NCBI RefSeq assembly: GCF_000002985.6
Contig: NC_003280.10
Location: 3,406,501-3,470,500, forward strand
DNA from: Caenorhabditis elegans
Lineage: Eukaryota; Nematoda; Chromadorea; Rhabditida; Rhabditidae
Length of the DNA stretch: 64,000 nt
Direction: 5' to 3'
Below, piece by piece: positions 10,338 through 23,259 of this stretch (positions are counted from its first letter, which is position 1; each line of letters starts with the position of its first letter). Below the pieces are notes generated by a model. That model did no database searches, was not told the DNA's origin, and saw only the letters and a list, made by a program, of their open reading frames with translations. The translations under genes were made by a program, and so were the position numbers.

Positions 10338-13300
10338 ATGTCTGCGAAAGATAAGCTGGCCAATCCTCTGATTGCTCTAGTCGTGTTCCTGGTTCTCACA
10401 ATTATTGCACTCCTCGCCACTATTATTATCATGAAGCTCAATGAAAAGCCAGTGGAGCCGCCAAGAGTTGCTCCGATTGCTCAGAAGTTGGTAGCTCCCG
10501 AGAAGAAGTCAAGGCCTGAGCCGGTGACAAATCCGGTGACGATGACAAGGCCTGAGCCGGTGACTCAGGCTTCGAAGCCAAGGAATGTCTGCGAAACTCC
10601 AGGATGTGTAACTTTGGCTGATCAGCTTGTAAGCTTTGATAGCAAAAAAATAGTTTACACATTTTTTTAAATTATGAAATTTTCTTCCAGCTCAACTTCC
10701 AAGACCCCTCCGTAGACCCATGTCAGGATTTCTACAAAGCCGCTTGCGGGAAGTATTCGGAGCACGAGGTGGCAAATCGAAGACTGCAGAAGAAGGATAT
10801 CATCATTCAGAGAATGATTAAAAGTTGGAAAATTCTTGGAAATGCTTGAAAAAAAACGAACAATTTCAGATTTCCTGCTGAAAAATGAGACTTCTGAGTC
10901 GAAATCTGAAAATGTGATGAGGCAGGTGTATCGGACTTGTGAGGGGTTGAAAAACGAAGAAGTGAGTTTGAAAAAGCTTGGCTTGAAGGCTTATAGGCTT
11001 ATAGGCCTTTAGTCTTATTGGCTTGTAGGCTTATAGGTCCTTAGGCTTATAGGCTTCAGGGCTTATAAGCTTATCTTATTGACTTATAGGAATGTAGGCT
11101 TATTGCCTAACGATTTTTAAGATAATAGGTTTGGAAGTTTATAGGTCTTTAGGCTTATAGGCCTTTAGGCTTATAGGCTCAAAGGCTTATAAGCTTATCG
11201 GTTTATAGTTTAGTAGGCTAATTGGCCTAACGATTTTCAAGATGATTGGCTTCAAAGTTTTAATATATTAGGCTAATCGGCCTTTAGGTTTTTAGGCCTT
11301 TAGGCTTATATGGCTTTAGGCTCATAGGCTTTTACGTTTATAGGCTATACGGTTTATAGGCTCATATGTAGGCCATAATAAGCCCATAGACCGTATAGGC
11401 TTGTTAATTAATAGGCTCATAGGCGTGTAATCTACTAGGCTTATCGGCTTGCTTGTAAGATATCAGACCTATAAGCGTTTAAGCTTTTTTTTTTGGCTTT
11501 CAATCCTTTTAGATGTTATGTATGTGTTTAGACCAATGCGCTTTCAGGCTTTTAGGTCTTCAGGCTTATAGTCTTGTAGGCTTTTAGGCTTATAGGCCTC
11601 TACATAGGTTTTCAGGCTAATAATAAAAATTTCAGATTTTCAATGCAAATATGAAAACTGCCTTCAGAGAATTATTCAAGGATATTCAAAAAATTGGATC
11701 ATGGCCAGCGGCAGACAAAAATTGGGATGAGACTAAACTCAACTTGAATGGTACTTATTTTAAGCTTTAAATTTGCTGAAAATTCATTTTTTCCAGAAAT
11801 GTTGCTCAACATCGTCAAGCTTGGTAGCAGTAATTTCGGGCTTTTTCAAATCCGTCCAACTGAAGTCCCATTTTTGGAAGTTGCTCCGGATATGGCCCGG
11901 AGCCCAAAGGTTTCTGCGAATTTTCAGCAGGTTTTTGGGAGAAATTCTGAAATTTTTGGCATGATACCTTTTTCAGATAATTTTTGATATTTTGGAGAAG
12001 AATGGGCTTCAACCGGATGAAAATGTAATTGCCGATGATGTTGAAGACTATATTACGTTGGAGGAGACTTTGAGCCAAGTTTGTAGAAAATTCTGCTAAA
12101 TAGGTCACTTAAAAATATTCACTTTCAGTACGCCTATGACTATAACGCCGAAAAAGTCCAATTTTCCAAGCTTCAAGCCCAAGTTCCTAGTCTGAAATTG
12201 GAGAAGATTATCGAAGAAATGATGAATCCGAACCGGAAAAAGCTGCTAGTTACGAAGGTTAAGCCGAGAATGGTAGCTCACAAGCATTCGCTGTTTTTTG
12301 ATGAGAAGATGAATGTGGGTTTTTTTTTGGCATTCAGCAGAATATGAGCCTTTTGAAAAAAAATTTCAGCTCGAAAAGCTGCTGAAATCCACACCGAAGC
12401 GAACACTGGCCAACTATTTGATTTTTTATTATATGGACCACGCAATGAATGGTCTCTCGGTTCACGACAACGTGATTAAGAAACGAAATTGTGAAAAGGT
12501 TTGAACTACGCGGGCACGATCAACCAATCAGCGACGGTGGCCACGCCCCTTGTGGATTGGTTGGTCAGCGATTGATTGGTCAGCGACCACATTGAGGCTC
12601 GGAATTTGAATTATGCGTTACAACCGTACTCCTACCGTAATCAATACCCGTAATTTGTTTTCCAGCTTGTAATAGAATACCTCCCAAAAGCATCACTCCG
12701 TGTTTTTGTCCGAAATCATTTCGAAAAAGGAAATCTGAAAATCGTTGACGAAATGGCTGAAGAAACTAAGAAATCCTTCATAGAAATGCTCCAAGAATCC
12801 ACGTGGCTCGGAGCTGACTCCAAGAAAAATGCGATTTTGAAGCTGGAGAAAATGGGCAAAATGATTGGTTATCCGAAGGAATTCGAGAAAAAAGGAGCAC
12901 TGGATAAGATGTTCGAAACGGTGAGCATGCTTAAATTTTTTTCAAATTGGGATAATTTTGCAGCTCAAACTTCTCCCCAAAGACACCCTTTACGGGATTC
13001 TCAAGAAGATCGGAAGATTCCATATGGAGCAAGGCATCGAGTTTGTGGCTCTAGAGACACCGATGGATCCGGTGCTGCCGGTTCTCATGACGAACGCGTT
13101 TTATACTGATCGAAATCATTTGTGTGAGTTTTAACCAGCAGTCGACATTTCATGGGTCCAATAGTTCAGACCTCCGAGATGGTGTCGGCTGCAATGATTG
13201 TAAACTGTCAAGAGCAGCCGACAATTCACGGGTTGCAATTTACACAACCCATTATATGTCGGCTGCTTAAAAACCGCTTCCACCTTTCAGCTTTCCTTGT

Positions 13301-14156
13301 CGGGTACATGGATGATCCGCTTTTCGACGCCACCTACCCAAAATACGTAAATATTGCTCTAACCGGAAACATTTTGGCTCACGAAACTAGTCATGGATTC
13401 GATACAGCAGGTATAAAGAGGGACGAAAACGGAGAAGTCAGAAGTTGGATGAAGCCGGAGGATTTGAAGGAGTATGGGAAGAAAACTCAGTGCCTGGTAG
13501 ATCAATACAATGAGTATGATGATCCGGTTTTTGGCAAAAATGTGAGTTTGAGGTAGTCACGTAAACACGTCTAGGAACGTAGGCACGTAGGCACGCAGGT
13601 ACATAAGAATCTAGGCGGATACCTAGGCACCTTAACATCCTGGAACCTAGGCATCTAAACATCCAGGACACCCAGGCACGTAAGCACGTAGGCACGTAGG
13701 CACGTAGGCACGTAGGCACGTAGGCACGTAGGCATGTAGGCACGTAGGCACGTAGGCACGAAAGAAAATTGTCAGCTCAACGGAACTACAACTCTCAACG
13801 AGATGGTGGCCGACATGATTGGAGTTACAGTTGCTTGGAAGGTCTTTGAAAAACTCGATTCATCAAAAGAGCAAAAAGTCATTGGATTTGAAAATGAAAA
13901 TATTGATAAGCTCTATTTCAGAGCGGCTGCTTTGGTAAATCTTTTAAAAAATTGAATTTTTAAATGACTTCCTAAATTCCAGGATTTCTGCTCGTTGCCC
14001 CCAACAACAAGCCTGGTAGAAGAGCTCACCAGAGTACACCCGACTGGAAATTTCCGTGTCAATGGGATCTTTTCCAATATGCCACAATTTGCGACAGCAT
14101 TCAACTGCCCAGAAGGATCACCTATGAATCCCAAAACGAGGTGCTCGATTTTTTGA
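10338..14156 (+). CDS. Divergent M13 neprilysin-like peptidase, apparently intact
   Basis: A continuous spliced frame can be followed through about 14 exons. It has a short cytoplasmic tail (MSAKDKLANP), a membrane helix (LIALVVFLVLTIIALLATIIIM), a Pro/Glu stalk with a twice-repeated RPEPVT, then CETPGC and DPSVDPCQDFYKAACGKY. The C-terminal half carries NAFYTDRNHL (substrate binding), LAHETSHGFDTAG (zinc motif HExxH), NEMVADMIG (third zinc ligand E with ExxxD) and FRVNGIFSNM, ending in KTRCSIF. Classical members have [19 protein letters not shown] and a C-terminal CxxW. This copy keeps the metal and catalytic residues but changes the surrounding positions and the final Trp. M13 enzymes are type II membrane ectopeptidases acting on small peptides. 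Introns carry degenerate ATAGGC-type repeats (10975-11630), an inverted repeat (13150-13270) and an 8-bp satellite (13560-13760). Confidence 0.85.
10975..11632 (+). repeat. Degenerate TTAGGC/TTATAGGC repeat in an intron
   Basis: About 650 bp made mostly of variants of TTATAGGC, CTTTAGGC and GGCTTA. It resembles decayed telomere-type TTAGGC repeat. It fills one intron of the divergent neprilysin gene. Confidence 0.7.
13560..13765 (+). repeat. 8-bp satellite GCACGTAG in an intron
   Basis: Near-perfect run of GCACGTAG units (about 13675-13760) with degenerate units before it. It is the reverse complement of the CTACGTGC word seen at 8781-8970 and 34178-34220. It lies within an intron of the neprilysin at 10338-14156. 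Confidence 0.8.
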
Positions 14157-14379
14157 ATAAAGAATAATTTTTTATTGACATAAAATTTAAATATAAATGT
14201 TCTTTTTAAACTTGAGTGATTAATTTTTTTCAAATTCAATATTTTGTAGGTCAAAACGAGACGAGAAGAGTTTTCAAGGGAAGAGTCACACGGTAGAATT
14301 ATAAAATCGGAAATATGTACATTTTCACGGGAGAGACCCGTAAGGCAGCTTTGGGAACTAATGAGAGAGGCACAAATAT

Positions 14380-14436
14380 GCCTGCCTGCAAGCCTGCCTA
14401 GTCAGGCAACCTAGTTAGGCAGGCAGGCAGCATTTT
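14380..14436. repeat. Short GCCT/AGGC palindrome
   Basis: TGCCTGCCTGC and GCAGGCAGGC runs flank a CCTAGTCAGGCAACCTAGTT centre and can fold as a hairpin. It lies in the narrow space between the convergent 3' ends of two neprilysin genes and might help end transcription, which is inference only. Confidence 0.45.
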
Positions 14437-14501
14437 TGTGCCTATGTAGGAAGAATCAAAGAGAGCTTGAGATAAGGAGCACAGACAAAAAAAGGAACAG
14501 A

Positions 14502-17500
14502 TTACCAAACAATACATTTATGATCTGGGTTAACTGGAGCATTACGGGGACACTTGTAGACGTCAGCAAAAGCTTGCATATTCGACAGGACACCAATTAC
14601 TCGGAACACCTCTGGAGAATGCTCATCGGTGAGCACTTGTTGCATCGCTGCGGCTTCTTTCTTCTTGCCACACCAGAACTGGAAAAATTTTGATTTTTTC
14701 GCTAATCTGAGGGATTTTTAGTGAACGATTGGTTCATTTTTGCCAATTTTACTACAAATTTCAAAACAGGCAAACAACTCACATGTGCATAGCTGACAAA
14801 GAAGATCTGCTCATTCGTGTACTGCTGGAGACCGGGTAACCTAGGCTCTTCTCCATTTTCGGTCACATATTTCTGATAGGCTTGGAACGCTTCTTTGACT
14901 CCACCGTTGTCGGCAATGTTCTCTCCTTGGGTCAGTTTTCCGTTCACCTGGAAATACGGGGTTATCTCAAAAACGGTATGAGATAGAAAATAAGTTTCAA
15001 CTAGAAAAATGTTCAGAAGAAAATTTCACACAATTTGTTAGTTGAAACCATTTTTATATCTCTAGTCAGAGCGTCTAGCCGTCTGCGTCTCTTCTCTGCG
15101 TCCGACGCCTCGCGGGTCTCTCTTAGTTGTGAATCAATATCCTCCCACGCCTTTTTCCCGTGCTTACCCTAAAGTTAGTCTTGGGCACTGTATAGTTCCC
15201 GTACTGCTCGACAATACACCTCCTCCTTGTGTCAAACGAATTCAACGAGCTCTCACTCCACCAATTGTGCAAATTTCCGTCCTTATCATACTGTGATCCT
15301 TGATCATCGAATCCATGAGTAATCTCGTGCCCAATCACTGCTCCAATTGCTCCGTAATTCACTGCCTTGGGAAATGTGCCGGAGAAGAACGGAGGTTGCA
15401 GAATGCCCGCTGGGAATGCTGGAATTTCAATTTTGGTATAGATCTTGAGGTAGGTGGAACTTACTGATTGCATTCTTTTCGGGGGAGTAGAACGCGTTTA
15501 CTACAGCCGGTGAAATGTCAAACTCGTGCTTGTCGAATGGTTTCGTGAGCTTTTGGAACTCGCGGCTTTGCATCCAGACGACACTCTTTTTCATGATGTA
15601 GTAGTAGGTATCGGAGTCACTGATTGATAACTGAAAGGACTTATATTTGGAATGTAGAGATGGCGGGCTTGGGCTTAGGCTTAGGCTAAGACTTGGGCTT
15701 AGGCTTAGGCTTAGGCGTAGGCTTAGGCTTAGGCTTTGGCTTAGGCTTAGGCTTACGCTTAGGCTCAGGCTTAGGCTGAGACTATTTTTCTATATCTGAA
15801 TTTGCTATATTTTTGATACATCAGTACAATTTCGCGAAATTCGTGTCTCCGATAACTAAAGCTCGCAACCTTACCCCTAAATACTGCTTATCCAACTTAG
15901 GAAGATCATTTGTCACGTCGGGATATCCGATATTATTGATCATCGAGTTTGCCTTTTCAATCGCCACGGCCTTCGTCTCCTCATCCATCCAATCGTTTTG
16001 TCGTACCAAGTCGGCAAACGAATTTCTCAAGTGCATTATCATTCTCAACGCCTCATGTTTATCACTCTCTTGGAAATGAGCTTGAACATAAATTGCTCCG
16101 GCAGCTAGCGGTAGGACTGTCGACGGGACCTGAGCACAGTCCTTCCATCGTGGCGGCGACTGCTGCTGGCCTGTCATTACTTTCAGGAAGTCTTGTTTAA
16201 TATCTTCGAATCTCTCATCCAAGTACCTCACGTTTGACTGGACAACTCTCCAGAGCACATAATTGGTCAAAAGCCCCACGTCAGTTTTCTCGATGAGCTC
16301 AGAGACATGCTGAAGGTATTCAATTTCACAAATGATAATTTCCGTCTCATTATGGAAAAGATGAGTTAGGTCCGATGGAGCTATGCTTTGGAAGAATGGT
16401 ACCCAATCCACCTGGGGGAGCAGGTTGTAGAGGTCTTGGATTTGACGTTTGTTGTAGAGACGGGTGTTGTTACGGCGTTCGTCTTCAGCAACAATTATCT
16501 GGAATAAAACAATAGAGTTTGAATGAAAGTAAGGGCGAGAGGGACGAGAGTGAGAGTGTGTGGAAGAGAGAGAGAGAGACGCAGACTATGATGCTCTCTG
16601 CATCTCGCATGCACTCACACTCTGTGTCGGTTTATTGTAAGACGTTTGTAACTCTGTGAGACACGCAGACTGTGCAAGTATCTGCGTCTTGCGTGCTCCC
16701 GATCTGCTTCTTACCTTCGCCAACTCAATCTCAAAGTCGATGATCTTCTCGATATCTGCGTTCATTTCCGACTCACTGCGAGTCAAGTTGCCGTCTGTTT
16801 TCAGCAGGTGCGCAATCTGAAAACTTCCCAGTTTAAAAAATATATATTTAGAGCTCCCAACCTGTCTCAAATACTTCCGATAGGCAGTCATATGGCTTGA
16901 GAACAAAGTCGTATTCAAATAATAGTCACGGGTTCCTCGGCCGAGGGCCAACGTGGATTGATCAATCTGAAAAAAATATTGTGGATCCTAGGTCAAGGGG
17001 ATCGGAATCTTACAAAAAGCGTGTTCCTGGATGTATTCTTAGAGTCGGCGTAGATATAGAGCTGGAAGAAGACGTCAACTCCGTAGTCTCGTCGGGAGTT
17101 TACAAGGAGACTGGTGAAGTTGAACTTTGTCTTGTCCCAGTTCTCCTGAAGAAGTGGCCACTCGCCGAGTTCAGTGAGAGTTTCGAAAAGGGGTCTGAAA
17201 CAAAATCGATTAATTTTTTATCCTAGTAAAACCTCTAATCACCCCGTCATCAGCTCATCTAGTTGTGTCTTGTTCATGCAGCTCCGGTACGTGGCCCTTG
17301 CCATATTAATCGACTCGGACTCGGTGACGACTTCCTGCTCGAGAAGGACTCGCAACTGCTGGCGAACCTGTTCTCTGGCGTACGCGAACGTTCCGAAACC
17401 ATACATATCATCTGGGATCGGGTGCTGATCATTCCACTGACCACACGCGAACTCGAAAAAGTCGTCACAAGGGTCTACGGAGGTGTTCATGGCGTTGAGC

Positions 17501-19032
17501 TGGAAGTTTTTGTAATTTTTTAGAAGATTTATTTCGAATCAGCATCTAATTCTGAACATTTCCTCAGTTAGAATTATTCCGATAGCTTTAACCGTTCAAG
17601 AGATATTTGGCTTTAAAGTTTGAATCGCGAGAGAGCGTGGACAGCGGGGAGACGAAGGCAGGCTCGCTGTCTGTGTCTCCTCTCTTCCTCTGATCTCTCG
17701 CTTCCCAAACTTTAAAGACGTATATCTCTGCAACCGTTAACGCTAGAGGAAAACTTTCAATTGCACGTATGATGGAAAAAGTATTTTACATCCAATGTGT
17801 AAACTTTCAGAACAAAAAGTCAATCCTGGACCAATTTGCACACGACTCTCACCTAACAACCTGCGTTGTACCAGCGTTATGCTCTCAGTCTTATCAATGT
17901 AAGGAAACTTACAAAATGGGTAGCTGCTCTGACACATCCAGGCGTTGAGCACACCTCTGGCTCCTTGGGCTTCTCCGTTGACGTCGTCACTTCAGGCTCA
18001 GGACTAGTCGGCGCTTCAGGTACTATCGGCGGTACTCTAGGATCTTCTGCCGTCTTCGTTGGATTCTCCGTTGGATCCCCAAATCCTGCGTGCTCGGTCT
18101 GAGTTGCGTGATCGGTTTTCATGGCTTCTATCCGCTTATCAGTATTGATTATCACTGCCAACAAAACTGCAGTCAACAGGCAAAATAGGAGAAGTACGGG
18201 GAGAAGCAGCTTCTCCATTGTTGTTCGAGATTTCCACCACCGGAATGTTCCCTGGAATTTCTGAAGAATAGAGATTTCTGAAGAACAGTGGACAAAACCG
18301 GACGACTTACCTTTCCTGGAATAAATATGACCGATGGAGCTTCATCTCTGGCTGGAGCATTGAAACACGGAGATCCGCTGGAAATGGTGTTATCATTTGG
18401 AGTAGGGTCTTGTTTCATCTCCATTTTTTTGCTATGTTTCAAGCGTAGAACACACGATGCAGCGGTGAGTTTTCATGTTCTGTTGCCGAGTGGGAATAAT
18501 CGGTTTAAGGGATTAACTGTCACCCTGTTGAACTTACAATCGGAAGTTGTTACATCAAAAAAAAATTGGCGGAATCTTATTTTAAGAAAGGCTAGGTAAG
18601 CTTTTTAAATTTTTTAAAATTTTTTTGTAAAAAAAACAAAATCAGCATTCAATTCTAGACATTTTTTCTTTTGGGAGTTTTTTGATAACTTCACCCGTTC
18701 AGGAGATATTCGACTTCAAAGTTTTATGCGCGAGAGAGCTTGGAGGGAGGGGAGACGCAGACAGGCTCACCCTCTGCGTCTCCCCTCCCCCTCTGCTCTC
18801 TCGCTTACCAAACTTTGAAATCGTATATCTCTGCAACCATTAGAGCTAGAGAAAAACTTTCAATTGCAAAAATAATCGGAGAAAAATTTTACATCGCATT
18901 TTTAAACTTTCAAATTAAAATTGCAAACCTCGGAGTAGGTATATCACTATTTTCACTGATAGTTATCAGTTGCATCTGACTCTCATTGCTCCGCAGATGA
19001 ACATAGTCCGGTGGGTCATTTCCGAATGGCAT
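14502..19032 (-). CDS. Canonical M13 neprilysin-like endopeptidase
   Basis: About twelve exons. The start lies in exon 1 (19032-18929), which reads [16 protein letters not shown], splices in frame to 18431-18311 and then to 18251-17913. The 5' exons give a cytoplasmic tail, a membrane helix ([21 protein letters not shown]) and a Pro-rich stalk. The ectodomain has [26 protein letters not shown] (~15500), [13 protein letters not shown] (~15320; zinc-binding HExxH), [16 protein letters not shown] (~14925; third zinc ligand) and the C-terminal PDHKCIVW. All catalytic motifs are classical, so an active type II membrane metallo-endopeptidase is expected. C. elegans has a cluster of nep genes on chromosome II; orthology to one of those (for example nep-11) is only a guess. 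Introns contain a TTAGGC tract (15661-15785) and several GAGACGCAG hairpin repeats. Confidence 0.9.
15661..15785 (+). repeat. Interstitial telomere-type repeat (TTAGGC)n
   Basis: A run of TTAGGC units with a few substitutions inside an intron of the canonical neprilysin gene. TTAGGC is the nematode telomere repeat. Confidence 0.85.
17574..17800. repeat. Dispersed hairpin repeat (GAGACGCAG type), copy in intron
   Basis: The left arm runs from AAGAGATATTTGGCTTTAAAG through GCGAGAGAGCG. The right arm runs from CTCTCGCTTCCCAAACTTTA to GTATATCTCTGCAACCGTTA. The arms are roughly inverted and enclose GGAGACGAAGGC / CTGTGTCTCC. Related copies lie near 15060, 16560, 18690, 20400, 23360, 25190 and 26340. 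Confidence 0.6.
18680..18898. repeat. Dispersed hairpin repeat (GAGACGCAG type), best copy
   Basis: Lies in the first intron of the neprilysin gene. The inverted arms include CTTCAAAGTTTTATGCGCGAG / CTCGCTTACCAAACTTTGAA and GGGGAGACGCAGAC / CTGCGTCTCCCC, followed by the conserved CTGCAACCATTAGAGCTAGAG tail. Confidence 0.65.
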
Positions 19033-19411
19033 TCTGAATAAAAAATAGGGTTTAACAAGAGAAAAATTTCAGAAACTCAGAGAAAACGGAAAAGGTTTCC
19101 CACATGGTTTAATGATGTCTGTTTATTGGAAAAAAATATTGGGGGGGGGGAAGGTAAATAAGGAAACATACCCGAAAAACTCGAGGCAATGTCTCGCCTG
19201 ATTCAATAGAGAATTTCTGCTTAAATTTATCATATCAATAGACGGATTGTGGTTCTTTTGGAGGAGGAAAGCGTAGGTGTCATGTTACAATTATAAACAT
19301 TTTGTAAGGAAAATTAAACAATTTTATGGGGTCAGGTGGAGCATTTTTGGCGAGATATTGGAAAATTTGGGTTTTTGAAAAATTTAGTATTGAAATTTAC
19401 TAGCTTCTTAT

Positions 19412-19416
<5 letters not shown>

Positions 19417-19482
<66 letters not shown>
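19417..19482. repeat. (TA)33 dinucleotide microsatellite
   Basis: Sixty-six bp of uninterrupted alternating T and A. Likely to vary in length between individuals. Confidence 0.98.
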
Positions 19483-19483
<1 letters not shown>

Positions 19484-20904
19484 TAAAAATTTTCAGATTA
19501 ACTTGATAATTGCAGGTTAATATATATTTTTTTTTATTTTGCATAAATTTTTTACCTAAAAATTGAACTTATTGTATTAGAACCCTCTAAAATTCCAGGA
19601 AACAAAATTCACAAAAAAAGCACAAAAATTTTTTTTTCAAAATTTTAAAATTTTTTCTCTGAAATTTGCATCTTCTGAGATCTTAAAAAAACTGGCATTT
19701 TATAACAAAATTTCCCCAAAAATCATAAATTATTCACTGAAAAAAATGTGATTTCTGGCACGAAATGTGGGTGGAATATGAATCATTAGATCATGCAGAG
19801 CATTAGTGATTCAAAACTATTTTTTAGAGAAATTCTGCATAAATTTGGAGCATTTTTGCAGAAATTTTGAGCCAGAAAGATCGGAAAAATGAGGAAATTT
19901 TAATAGCAAAAAATGGGGTTTTAATATTGTTTTTATAGCTTTTTAAGACGAAAATCCAAAGCCGATTCCAGATAAAATATTCAAATTCGAGAGAACTCGA
20001 GCTTATGAGAACACGGAAGTAAAGAGCCCAGGTCAAAAGAGCCACGATTGAATAAATTCAATCATAGAAATGAGGACTAGCTATTCAGCTGGAACCAAAT
20101 AAATTACATATAGGCTACGAAGAGTTCAGCAAAAGTATAGAAATTTCAAACTACAATTGGCAAACCATAACGGATTAGGCAACTTGTTAGTTAATCTTCA
20201 TAGGGCAAATCGGATAAAGAATCAAATTGTTCGAATTTAAAATTTTTGATTTTTTTTTTTTTTTTAATTTTTTTTCACCAAAATTCAAACTTTGATGGAC
20301 TGTATCACTGTTATTTTCATTCCTACAAAACCGTTGCCAACTAACAAAACAAAGCTAATGAAATTTTGAGCATTTCTCTATTTTGAAATTGTCAAATATC
20401 TCTAATAGTCTTAGAGATCGAGCCTTTCAAAGTTTAAAGCTTTGGCAGGTGCGAGACGCAGACGGCTAGACAGTCGCGCGGTCGGCGTCTCCCTCTCTCT
20501 CACCTTCCAAAGTTCAAAAGGATATAACTTTAGACTGGATGGAGCTAAAAGGAAACTTTCAAAAGCAAAACTTATCAGAATTTGATTTCGCATCAAATGA
20601 AATTAATTTCAAAAAACAGTTAAAATTTTGTTTTCCTTTTTGCAAGAAAACCTTGGTCATTTTGTCCTCAAATCAGACCAAAAACGAAACACGAGGAAAA
20701 CTGTCGTCGTCACACACTTTTCACTCAACTTAAATGCGAAATTAGCAACGATTCCAAGAAAAAAAGGCGTGTGACACGGTGTTGCCCCCGCAAAAATTTT
20801 CAAGGCAACGACAATTTTACAAATTGGCAAAATTATTTAGAGTCCAGAATGAAAAGGGTTTGCAGAACTAATGTGTGGGAAGGGAGAACTGAAGAGTACT
20901 GTCT

Positions 20905-21465
20905 ACGGGCTTAAAAGCCTATAAGTATGAAAGCCTGAAACATAAAGCTCTGAGGGTCTGTCTGCCTGAAAGCCCATTAGCCTATGAGCTTGGAAGCCAA
21001 CATATCTAAAAATTTTAGTAGATGCCTGGAAGTCAAAAAACTTAGCCCGAGGGGCCAAAAACCTGGAAGGTTGTAAGCTTCAAGGCCTATCAGCCAAACA
21101 ACCTGCAAGCTTAAAATTCTATAAATTTAGAAACCTATAAGCTTTAAATCCTATAAGTCTAAAATTCTATAATCTTGAAAACCTGTGTCTGAAGGCCTGA
21201 AGCCGGCTTAAAGCGTAAAAGCCTTAAGCCTAAAAGCCTGAAGTCTGAAGTCCTACAGCATAAATAACTATAATCTCAAAGGTCTAGAAACCTGAGCACC
21301 AATGAAAGAAATAAATATCAAAAATCTTAAAGCCTATTATTATGAAGACCCAAAACGCCAATAAGCCTGAAACCCTATAGGACTAAAGGCTTAAAAGTCT
21401 AAAAAAAAAGCCTGTAAGTCTAAAAACCTGAAAGCCTGAAGGTCTAAACATCTATCAGATTGCCT
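20905..21465. repeat. Degenerate AAGCCT/TATAGGC repeat field
   Basis: Irregular units such as AAGCCTGAAAG, AAGCCTATAAG and TCTAAAAGCC recur for about 550 bp. It is the complement-orientation counterpart of the AGGCTTATAGG field at 10975-11632. Confidence 0.6.
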
Positions 21466-22254
21466 ATAATAAAATGTACCCAAAAATTCTGAGCTGAAAA
21501 TGGAAAAAAAGAACACGAAAATAAACAAGTTTTGAAGATTTTATTGAAATAACAAAAACAAATTTTTGTTTAAAAAGTTTTTTTTTTTGGTTAAAATCGA
21601 AACGGAAGTATTTTTTATAAAAATTAAAATTAAAGAGCATAAAAAAGTAGAAAACGGAAAAAAAAATCCTGCAAACCAGCGGTGGCGGCAGCGGGAGCAA
21701 ACCAAATCACGTTCGCTTTTTTTCAATTTCAGACGCTCTGGGCTTCACCCTCCTCCATCTCAGCGCGTCTTGAAAAGAGCACACATACACAAGAGGCGCG
21801 CAGCTCCCCCCTCGTGAGCCATCGCCTCCCTCTCACCCCCTCCACCGTCTCGCACACTATTTCTCACTCATTTTCAGAGCCACAGCACCCCGTCTACAGC
21901 CTATTGATTTTGGAAGGGAATACGTGAAGAGAATATGGACATTGAGGGGAGAAGAAGATGTGGTGGTGGTAAAGTGGTGAAAACGGAGAATAAGTGGCCC
22001 GAGGGGGGAGGGGGGGCAGCTGCTTTTTAGTGGCGGGGGTGGTGCTGCTGGTGGTAATCGAGTGGATTTTAAATGGCTTTTTTAAGAGGGAAATGAGTTT
22101 GAGTTGGTGAGAATAATGACTGAAATTTGGGTGGGAACTGGAGGAGTTTTGGAAAAATTTGGTGCTCAGTTTTGGAGTAAAATAGAGCTCTTACTTGGAA
22201 AATATACTTGAACCTTTTCGAAATAGATAGAAACTCCAGGCAAATGAAAATCTT

Positions 22255-22735
22255 CAGCCTCCCTATCTGTATGCCTACCTGCTCACCTACCTACCTACCT
22301 ACCTACCTAACTGCCAAATCAAATTGTGCTTGTCTGCCTACGTGACTGCCTGCCCACCTGACTACGAACCGAATGTCTCGCTACATACACACCCTGTTGT
22401 CTGCCAATTGCATGCCGTACTTCAAGTCTGCCTACCTGCCTGCCTAGGTACCTACTTACCTACTTGCCTACCTGCCTACCTGCCCATTAGGGCTGTCGTT
22501 TTTTGTTTTGGTTTTTTTTTGTTTTTTTGAAATATTCCATTTTTTGTTTTTTTTTTTGGTCGAAAATTTTTTAAAACAGCCCTGCTTCCTACCTATCTAC
22601 CTACCTACCTACCTACCTACCTACCTACCTACCTACCTACCTACCTACCTACCTACCTACCTACCTACCTACCTACCTTCCTACTTACCTACGTACCTCC
22701 CTACCTACCTATACCTACCTACCTACCTATCTACC
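22255..22735 (+). repeat. (CCTA)n / (CCTG)n tetranucleotide repeats
   Basis: Two blocks, about 22258-22485 (mixed CCTA, CCTG and CCAC units) and 22588-22735 (long near-perfect CTAC units), separated by a T-rich segment. Frames coding LPTYLPTY across the block are artefacts. Confidence 0.95.
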
Positions 22736-23259
22736 TCCCCTATCTTATGTCTGCACGCCTACATGATTACTTCATTTCAGCCTGCCTACCTTTTTCAGAA
22801 TTAAGTTTTTGTTAAATTTTTAGTGGGGCCAAAAAATATTACAGCCTATTCCAAGAATTTCTCTTCACTAGGAAAATTGAAGAAAAACTGGAAATTTTTT
22901 ATTTGATGGATATTGATGGAGCAATGAATATTTTATTAACCAATAGAGCAGGAGCCGAAAATTGTGAGCACAAAATGGGAAAATTTGAAAATTCGACAAA
23001 AGTTAGGGTTCAATAAATTTAAACTCTTTTGACAGCGGGTTGCAAGGTTAAAAATCAACTGAAAATTTGAAAATAAATATTTATTTAGCGTGAAATTTAA
23101 AAAAAAAACATAAAATACATATATAACATCTTCAACCTTTCAAAAACAAAAACGTGAAATTCCACAATTCCAAATTTTTCAAAAAATCATTCCACGTGAC
23201 TTCATCAGTCATTCCTTGGTTCTTCTCTTCTTGCGAAAATCGGAAGAAAAAGTTCAACG

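Larger units (their letters stand above)
19033..23259. other. Gene-poor, repeat-rich region
   Basis: I find no supported gene in these 4.2 kb. Apart from the repeats listed separately, it holds long A/T-rich stretches (19500-20280), another GAGACGCAG hairpin copy (about 20385-20590) and a GC-richer stretch around 21680-22060. That stretch has CCCTCC and GAGGGGGG runs that could be regulatory DNA for a gene I cannot see. Confidence 0.5.

Noticed and set aside
21680-22060. GC-richer stretch as an exon
   Set aside because: Overlapping short frames only, with no splice logic or conserved motif; more like regulatory or low-complexity DNA.
22508-22804. Open frame coding LPTYLPTYLPTY
   Set aside because: Direct product of the (CCTA)n microsatellite.
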